A stretch of 64,000 nt of DNA from Nilaparvata lugens (taxonomy: Eukaryota; Arthropoda; Insecta; Hemiptera; Delphacidae): the NCBI RefSeq assembly GCF_014356525.2, contig NC_052510.1, forward strand, positions 60,221,755-60,285,754, given 5' to 3'. The notes under the pieces are model-generated. The model did no database searches. It was given only the letters and a program-made list of their open reading frames with translations, and was not told the origin of the DNA. Made by a program: the position numbers and the translations under genes. Positions 57,186-64,000 of the stretch are shown here, piece after piece; within the stretch, counting starts at the first letter, position 1; every line of letters starts with the position of its first letter.

Positions 57186-57483
57186 GGTCTGATTCATTCA
57201 ACAATATAGGATTATAATAAGATTTATAAATGAATTACGGTACTCAGCATCATATCCTCCTAAAACCCTCTAGATAGTTTTAATCTTCCATGGTAAGCGA
57301 TCTACCTCTCTATTCATTACTATTACATCGCATAACGGCTATTTTTCATTCAAGTTCTAAATAATATTCCATTATAGAGCAATATTGTACAATCTTCTTA
57401 CAATTATTGTCTTGTGAATTAACTTAGTCAACCTTGTTATATAGAAAACACGACAAGCTACATATTAATCTATTATTTCAATA

Positions 57484-57827
57484 CATATTCATGACTGATG
57501 TATAACCTGTTATCAAGGATTCTTTACTATCTTGATTCTCTAAGTTAGATGTTGTTTTACAAGGGAGTGCATATTCATGACTGATGTATAACCTGTTATC
57601 AAGGATTCTTTACTATCTTGATTCTCTAAGTTAGATGTTGTTTTACAAGGGAGTGCATATTCATGACTTATGTATAACCTGTTATCAAGGATTCTTTACT
57701 ATCTTGATTCTCTAAGTTAGATGTTGTTTTACAAGGGAGTGCATATTCATGACTGATGTATAACCTGTTATCAAGGATTCTTTACTATCTTGATTCTCTA
57801 AGTTAGATGTTGTTTTACAAGGGAGTG
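57484..57827 (+). repeat. 86-bp tandem repeat, 4 near-identical units
   Basis: Units start at 57484, 57570, 57656 and 57742, each beginning CATATTCATGACT and ending CAAGGGAGTG. They are almost identical (one visible difference, CTTA for CTGA, in unit 3). There are no spacers, so this is not a CRISPR array. Very recent expansion, in an element-poor region. Confidence 0.95.
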
Positions 57828-57829
57828 CA

Positions 57830-59075
57830 TAGTGATTAATTTATTAGATGAGATATCGATCCAAGTTTAATCGACGAAATCTGTTTACACTGCTTCTTCG
57901 TTCTATTACATGAGTTTAAATCATTTTCACATTATGGTTTCATTTTAAAACTTTGGAAATAAAAGTGTTATAAAATTCAATAAAAGGTAAACATGGAACA
58001 TTCATTATAAAAAGGGTGGGTATAAAATTCTAAATTCAAATTAAGTAGACAATTACTATAGATTGCGACTTTCAGATATTAATTGAATGATGAACGATTT
58101 AATTACGTTTTTTAATGATTCACAACAACTGTTTAGTGATATATTATTATTATTAGCGTATGGCTTTGAATGGTGGGGAGACCCAAGGGTAGTTCCACTT
58201 CGCCATATATAGTCCAAATTTCCCTAATGGGAATCCGGAAACTAAGGTTATAGTGAGCACAATAGTGATATAAACTGAGAAGGACGATCGATACTAATAA
58301 GTGACACAATATTCCAATGTGAATTCTTGTCATAAACTTACATAATTTTCAGTACCTATGTCAACTGTGGGCCAACAAGTAATATCGTTTTACTATTTAT
58401 AATTTCTGAATATCTCAATTTTTAAACTTGTGACTTTATAATACAAGTACTTGTAGAAAAGTGAATATGTATTGTTTGCCGTTTATAAACTCTTTAGTAA
58501 ATGCTATTAGAGGTTTTATTACAATAATTACAAGTTTGGAAAACTGGTGATTTCAATAATGAAGACTAAATATGATACACAAATGAAGAGCAATAAAGAT
58601 CAAATTAAGATCTCATATAAGATCTCAAATAAGAACATTTATCAAGGTCTAAAGAAAAATAGAGATTCAGATTTAAAAATCTGTTTTCCAGAATTTTCTC
58701 ACATTGATGAACTAGAAATGACTCATGCGAAATAGTTGGTAAATATTGACTTCACCAGATTGATGAATAATTCCTCTAACTAATGTACTAACAATCAAGT
58801 ACTTAGAAGATATATCTTCATAAATTTTCATACATGTAAATAAAAAATGATTCTTTTTCCTCTCAACTCAATTTCCACTAAAAATATTGCACAATTCGAT
58901 AAAAATAGATGAGAGAATCTGTTCCCAACAAACATAGACTCTGTAGACAAAGTATGAAACGATTTAAAATTGAGGAAATTTTTCTTACTGTTCAAAAACA
59001 TACTCTTGAGGACTCAGAGTCTTGACCAGCTTCAGACTCTTGAAGCTGGGTGATATGTTTCAATAATATTTCTTT
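57830..59075. other. Element-poor AT-rich interval
   Basis: Nothing strong. Around 58147-58240 the minus strand reads GGAACTACCCTTGGGTCTCC then CATACGCTAATAATAATAAT, which could be a LINE 3' end with a (TAA)n tail. A 62-codon Lys-rich frame at 58547-58735 has no domain. Confidence 0.3.
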
Positions 59076-59076
59076 T

Positions 59077-59226
59077 TGCCGGTTGTACAAACGCCAGTTA
59101 AATTTCAATCGTGATTAATTCCACAAGAACCAATCAGAGAAGCCGTCTTATCAAAAAGGCCTTCACTGATTGTTTCTCGTGAAATAAATCATGGTTAAAA
59201 TTTAACTGTCGTTTGTGCAGCCGGGC
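59077..59226. mobile_element. GCCGGTTGCACA MITE (divergent copy)
   Basis: GCCGGTTGTACAAACGCCAG at the left, inverted 'gtcgtttgtgcagccgggc' at the right, with AAGAACCAATCAGAGAAG inside. Same family as 42750-42905. Confidence 0.8.
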
Positions 59227-59229
59227 CTC

Positions 59230-61310
59230 TGTATTGACACAACTCCAAACTTGCACAAGAGTATGACACTATTTAACAAAAAGCCACACACATGAGTGTG
59301 AAGAAAACATTAAATGTCATCAGAAAGGAAATAATTTCAACAAGGTATGATAAGATATAACAATTTACAACATTAGTACACCTTCAGCATTGGGCAAAAG
59401 TCTTTAATTACAAGAAGATTTTTGTGAAAATTCAATGGAAGTTGGATAGATCCACCAACATCACTTTAGACTATCTCACAATATATATATGAATTACATT
59501 TATTAGCCTGTAGGTCTAAGCGTACTAAACTTTCAACATGGACTGCCGTACATATTTTATATATAATATATCGTTAACGTAATAAGCTTGGCTTTCAATT
59601 TATTCTTTCACACACCAATAATACTGTGTGAAGAGATGTAGTAAGTGTATAATATATTTCAACTACATTTTTCTTCTAGAATACAATGTAAATTTGCTTA
59701 CATTACAGCTAACCTATGATTCTAATTCAATACTCATTTCATTACATTTATTATTATTACATACACGACGATCTGGGGATGATACATGTGAATAAATAAT
59801 GGGAGAGATAATCACAAATTATTATAACAGATACTATCGTACATACATTATTTATAGAAACCTATAAGATAATGTTAACAAGTTAGATATATCGGTGTAT
59901 TATATCAGTTCAAAGAAAAATGAAATTTGTAAACTTAATTCATTCAAGTTCATAAAATAGTTCGCATATCATCCGAAGCCATTGCTTTGCCAATATAAAG
60001 GCAACCCAGCATTGCTAACTTTATTAAAATACACTTCATTCATTTAAACACAATGAATTTCATCCGAAATTATCAAAATTTCGAGACAAATTTTAATCTG
60101 ACAGATAACAACAGTTTTAAACAAACGCACATTTAATAAAACGACAATTAAAACATTAACTTAACAGGAGACATTCAAATCGAATTTGAAACTTTTCTTG
60201 ATTAATAATTGATTTCGTTAAATATCTAGTTGTTCTAAATACATTGAAACTTCTAATTTCGTGACACATCCCTTCGAGAATGTAATGTTTCCTCCATGAA
60301 CATAATTTGCATAAAACAACGACCAAAATAATGTCCTTTGCATAGTAAATTTCTCATGTATATTTACACTAGACGTGCGAAGACTTTAGTTCCATTTGAA
60401 TTCCTAAAATAAATCAAAATGCACACAGTTAGGCACTGACAATGTTTCTTTCATATATCACTGACAAATATTCAAGAATTCAACCAATCAACGTGCAACA
60501 GGAAAAATTGTAAATAAACATTTTTAACTTTTAGCAATTTATGACGAGAAGAAGATTCGTGCATGAGCCTGTTTTTTCATTCTAATATTGTGATGTTTCA
60601 ACCTGATAAATGAATTCACTAGAATTTTCGAGTAATTGGAATGAAATCGACATTATTAAGCATGCAATGGACCTGATAAATGAGTTGACTAAAATTGTTG
60701 AGTATTTGAACTGAAATCATTATTATTAATGATGCTTTAAATGATATAAATCATTTATTATTAATGATCATTATTATTTAATGATGGACCTAATAAGATA
60801 GTTCACTTGAATTTTCGAGTATTTGAGATGAAGTCATCATCATTATCAATGATGCAATGAAAATCATTTTAAATCAAGAACTTTTATAGATTTCAAAATT
60901 GGGATCCCAAATTGAAGGATCATATTATCAAGATAAGGGTGCCCACCTATAAAATAATATACAGAAAAACAATAATTGGGTAGTCAAAAAAATAGGTATC
61001 AAACATTAAACCTCTAGAGTAACTGGCTGATACATGCTTTTTGCTTATTTTTGTTCGGGTTGTTGTGAAGCTTAAGGTAGTGTTTACACTCTAGAGATTA
61101 AAATACAAGTCACTCCAATTACTGAGTAAACTAGATTGAGGTTTTTTTACATAGGAAAACAACTTTTGTACAAGAAATGTCTTTAAAAGTAATATATTTT
61201 GAAAAAATATATTGTTAATATGTGAATGCTTTGTATTGTTTATATTGTACAATGTGATTATTCCATTATTTATAAGATTTACTATGTAAATGCTTTGTAT
61301 TATTTATAAC
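59230..61310. other. Element-poor AT-rich interval
   Basis: No genes recognised. At 60600-60850 three loose repeats share 'gaattttcgagtatttga' and 'atgcaatg(gacc)tgataa'. 61340-61422 ends with ATGAATGAATGAATAGAATA after 'ggggtgacccccgttgtctc', probably a LINE 3' tail. Confidence 0.35.
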
Positions 61311-61446
61311 TATTTTTTCCTTTTTTTTAATCTCAATATTGTATTGTACAAATATGTAAAGGAGACAGATTTGGGGTGACCCCCGTTGTCTCCATTTATG
61401 AATGAATGAATAGAATAAATAATGTAATTATTCCATAATGTATAAG

Positions 61447-61725
61447 CATAGAGAAACAATACCTAGCATAAGTAGATATCCCATGGTATAGGACGTTTAT
61501 GTCGCAACTCTTACTGTTATCTCAAGCCCATAGTTCATGTAATTCTTTCCCGTAAAGCTGTGTGACACTGGTAGTCTCTCATATTGTGCCGTTCATACAC
61601 TCTCACCCCAACAAAACAGTAGAATCCAACAATAATCAGCAGTAATCAGCTTGAGATAACAGTAAAAGTTGCGACATAAACGCCCTATACCATGGGATAT
61701 CTACTTACGCTATTGTTTCTCTATG
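61447..61725. mobile_element. CATAGAG family element with near-perfect 7-bp TSD
   Basis: 279 bp, the canonical form: CATAGAGAAACAATA ends, ~75-bp inverted repeats and internal 'aattctttcccgtaaagctg'. Flanks GTATAAG (61440-61446) and ATATAAG (61726-61732) match at 6 of 7. Confidence 0.88.
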
Positions 61726-62030
61726 ATATAAGATAACTTCATGTATAATAAAATAATGTGTAATGCATAACGTGTGGTTGTTATTTCAAGAAGCTTCAGA
61801 GAAATTAATTAATTATTTTCATTTATATAAATAGAATTAGAAGATGATATTTTATTATGTATTTTAGTTTTTTATTTTTTGAAAATTATTGTACTGATTT
61901 GTTAAGTTCATTTACTTTTGTTTGTAAATTGTCAGTGTTATGAATAAATTTCAATTTCAATTTCAAAATGTGTACAAAACTTTGGAAGCTCATAGTATGT
62001 TATTCATTCCACTTAGTTGAGCATCTAAAG

Positions 62031-62193
62031 GTGCGTACAGATTTACGCGCCGCGAACATGAGCAATTCACTTTTAATCAGCTGTTGCCAAGCTTTTTATA
62101 TCTGCATCTTACCATTTCTGTAAAAATACAGATATAGTCAGCTGATTAAAAGTGAATTGCTCATGTTCGCGGCGCGTATATTTCTGTACGCAA
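62031..62193. mobile_element. MITE, GTGCGTACAGA palindrome
   Basis: Arms of ~60 bp: GTGCGTACAGATTTACGCGC, then GAACATGAGCAATTCACTTT and ATCAGCTG, inverted on the right. GC-rich ends, non-coding. Confidence 0.85.
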
Positions 62194-62511
62194 CTTTATA
62201 TCATAAAAGCCCTATTTGGAATTTTAGCAGTCGTATCTACCTACCATTCATTTTTCCAAAATGCATGCGTTTGATTCATTAAGTTTTGCTTTTTTTGGTC
62301 TGTATTAAATATTGTGTAATAATATGTATGTATAATAGGTAATGATTATGTATGCTCTCTTGCTAGAGATAAAAGCAGTATAGATATTATCAGTTAACAG
62401 ATATCTTAAGACAGATATTTCTTAAGGGAATGAAATACTAAAAAACATAAGAGCTGATAAATAACTAGTGTGTTGGAAGAATAAGACTTTGATGTTGTCA
62501 ATACCACTAAA

Positions 62512-62965
62512 TTTTTGTTCAGATATTAATTCACATTACAGCACCAGGTTTCATGGTAACCACTCTTCAGCTGAACTAATGTTGTTTGTTATTGTTGAAG
62601 GAACAGGAAATTCCTTCAGACAGGAAAAGAGAATTTCCTGAATTTCCAGAATTTCCTTTGTTATTGTTGAAGGAACAGGAAATTCCTTCAGACAGGAAAA
62701 GAGAATTTCCTAAATTTCCAGAATTTCCTTTGTTATTGTTGAAGGAACAGGAAATTCCTTCAGACAGGAAAAGAGAATTTCCTGAATTTCCAAAATTTCC
62801 TTTGTTATTGTTGAAGGAACAGGAAATTCCTTCAGACAGGAGGAAGAGAATTTCCTGAATTTCCTGTTCCTTTAACAATAACAAACAACATTAGTTGAGC
62901 TGAAGATGTGGCAGGTGTTACCATGAAACCTGGTTCTGTAATGAGAATTAATTTTTGAACAAAAA
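62512..62965. mobile_element. Inverted-repeat element with an internal 72-bp minisatellite
   Basis: The left arm contains CACCAGGTTTCATGGTAACC and CAGCTGAACTAATGTTGTTT, inverted at 62880-62960. Between the arms lie four 72-bp units (62586-62873). Non-coding. Confidence 0.8.
62586..62873 (+). repeat. 72-bp minisatellite, 4 units
   Basis: Units start at 62586, 62658, 62730 and 62802, each TTGTTATTGTTGAAGGAACA followed by GGAAATTCCTTCAGACAGG. The length is a multiple of three, so both strands stay open and give repetitive peptides, which I do not call as genes. Confidence 0.95.
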
Positions 62966-63148
62966 TATAGAGGTATTGCATCAACGTCTTGATCTTTCAA
63001 TTATGGAGAAATATCACAACATCTCATACCATACAATCAAAATTATTAAAAACTAGCGTTTTATAAACGAATTTTAGTGAGATGTAGTAAAATGCAGCAA
63101 AAAACAATTATTGAGAGCTCCAGTTCTTGAATCAATAGATAAATTGTA

Positions 63149-63434
63149 TCAAATTATATTGAATGAAAAAGACTAAGAAATTGTCAAAAAACCACTGATT
63201 TATTGATAATTAGAAAGACCGGTTTCGGTTATTACACTATTGTCAATCTCTGATAAACAATATCTGATCAATCTCTGAGTTTATCAGAGATTGACAATGG
63301 TGTAATAACCGAAACCGGTCTTTCTAATTATCAATAAATCTGTGGTTTTTTGAAAATTTCTTAATCTTTTTCATTCAATATGAATAATTACCACAATATC
63401 AACTTCTCAACTACACAAAAAGTCAAATTATATT
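63149..63434. mobile_element. Snapback element with perfect 12-bp TSD
   Basis: The body (63161-63422) starts GAATGAAAAAGAC and ends CTACACAAAAAG. The arms contain CCGGTTTCGGTTATTACAC and its complement. Flanked by TCAAATTATATT at 63149-63160 and 63423-63434. Confidence 0.88.
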
Positions 63435-63792
63435 TTATTTTAACAATTTATACCCAATAAATCACAAATATTTGACGCATTTATGTATTATAGTACCTGC
63501 AAACCTATATTAAGCAAATTTTCAACAAATTTATAAATTAAAACTCATATACATGCTTAAGAATGAAATAAACATTAGATTCTACACCAGAAAACCAGTT
63601 AAACATTCCATACAGGTTACTTAAGGATCATATTATATACAACAAGTATCAACACTTTTTTAACAAGCAAAATTTTCCATATCCCGAAATTTTTCAAGAC
63701 TTTCAAAGTTAATGGAGTTCTTCAAGTGAGCACTTCATTCTTTATAAATCACCAATTCCAGATTCAAGTGCTTTCTTATGGATAGAATAATA

Positions 63793-64000
63793 CAGGGTGA
63801 TTTTTTAGTCCTGTTACCCAATTTTTGATGTAATTTATAGACGGAAATTTGGGTATTAATAAAAAAATAATATTTGTTATTTACAAAAGAAAATTGAAAT
63901 TTTATTACTCACATTTCTTAGTTACTTAAAATTATTACACCATATGCTCAAGATGTCCACCCATTGAGGTTATACACGCTCGGACTCTTTTCACCATATT
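63793..64000 (-). mobile_element. Tc1/mariner-like transposon, 3' end (cut by window edge)
   Basis: The terminal sequence CAGGGTGATTTTTTAGTCCT follows TA (63791-63792), typical of TA-inserting DDE transposons. The transposase C-terminus is encoded inward on the minus strand. The rest lies beyond 64000. Confidence 0.75.
63935..64000 (-). CDS. DDE transposase C-terminus (partial)
   Basis: The minus-strand frame at the window edge reads NMVKRVRACITSMGGHLEHM with a TAA at 63935. A closing 'R..ACI...GGH.EH' is common at the C-termini of Tc1/mariner/IS630-like transposases. The catalytic DDE residues would lie outside the window, so neither intactness nor family can be judged. Confidence 0.6.
   Translation of the reverse strand, partial: NMVKRVRACITSMGGHLEHMV

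Noticed and set aside
57484..57827. Possible CRISPR-like array.
   Set aside because: 86-bp units are contiguous with no unique spacers, and the genome is eukaryotic. It is a plain tandem repeat.
58547..58735. 62-codon Lys/Ser-rich frame.
   Set aside because: Low-complexity AT-driven composition, with no motif or splice evidence.
62576..62884. ~100-codon repetitive frames on both strands.
   Set aside because: 72-bp tandem repeat without stops inside a non-coding inverted-repeat element.

Overview
The window is AT-rich eukaryotic nuclear DNA of insect type, dominated by transposable elements. It carries several LINE clades, many short palindromic (MITE-like) elements, a Helitron and a SINE B-box. 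The mix of families suggests a hemipteran such as a planthopper, but that is inference from repeat style. There are no operons, rRNA genes, tRNA genes or CRISPR arrays. Host coding sequence is very sparse. The best candidate is a minus-strand first exon at 35335-35407 (MGCGQS N-terminus with a GT donor). Weaker minus-strand exon candidates lie at 4741-4985 and 57000-57185. Most of the window therefore reads as intron or intergenic DNA colonised by mobile elements.

Layout: 1-5.8 kb holds MITEs and short repeats. A 5'-truncated RTE-type LINE with a 465-codon RT fragment lies at 5.9-7.5 kb, followed by a Tigger/pogo remnant at 8.5-9.4 kb. The centre-left is a pair of nearly identical, apparently full-length ~6 kb LINEs in opposite orientation: copy A on + (10841-16834) and copy B on - (22573-28493). 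Both encode an ORF1 (coiled coil plus RNA-binding-like region) and an ORF2 (endonuclease plus reverse transcriptase), separated by an unusually long ~1.9 kb spacer with a TTC microsatellite and a 47-bp minisatellite. Copy B has an essentially intact ORF2 and a frameshifted ORF1. Copy A has an intact ORF1 and an ORF2 broken by three single-T deletions. The 5.7 kb between them holds an RTE tail, a palindromic element with a nested insertion, and a family of (TG)n-bearing repeats.

From 28.5 to 43 kb there are palindromic elements, fragments of at least two other LINEs, the MGCGQS exon with a tandem array of donor-like repeats just inside its intron, a SINE piece, a Helitron (37641-38217) and a cluster of CATAGAG elements with 7-bp target duplications, one of which carries a PHD-finger coding segment. 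From 44 to 56 kb there is a 0.9 kb CT/CA tract, nested TIR elements (including a GC-rich element with an 8-bp duplication inside a TA-flanked element) and RTE/LINE tails. From 56 to 61 kb the sequence is element-poor. The right end has 72-bp and 86-bp tandem arrays, more palindromic elements, and the 3' end of a Tc1/mariner-like transposon cut by the window edge.

The most unusual signal is a palindromic 'snapback' family (4.2, 32.2, 51.8 and 63.2 kb). All four insertions fit a 12-bp target-site duplication, and each arm holds a motif resembling a degenerate hammerhead ribozyme core.
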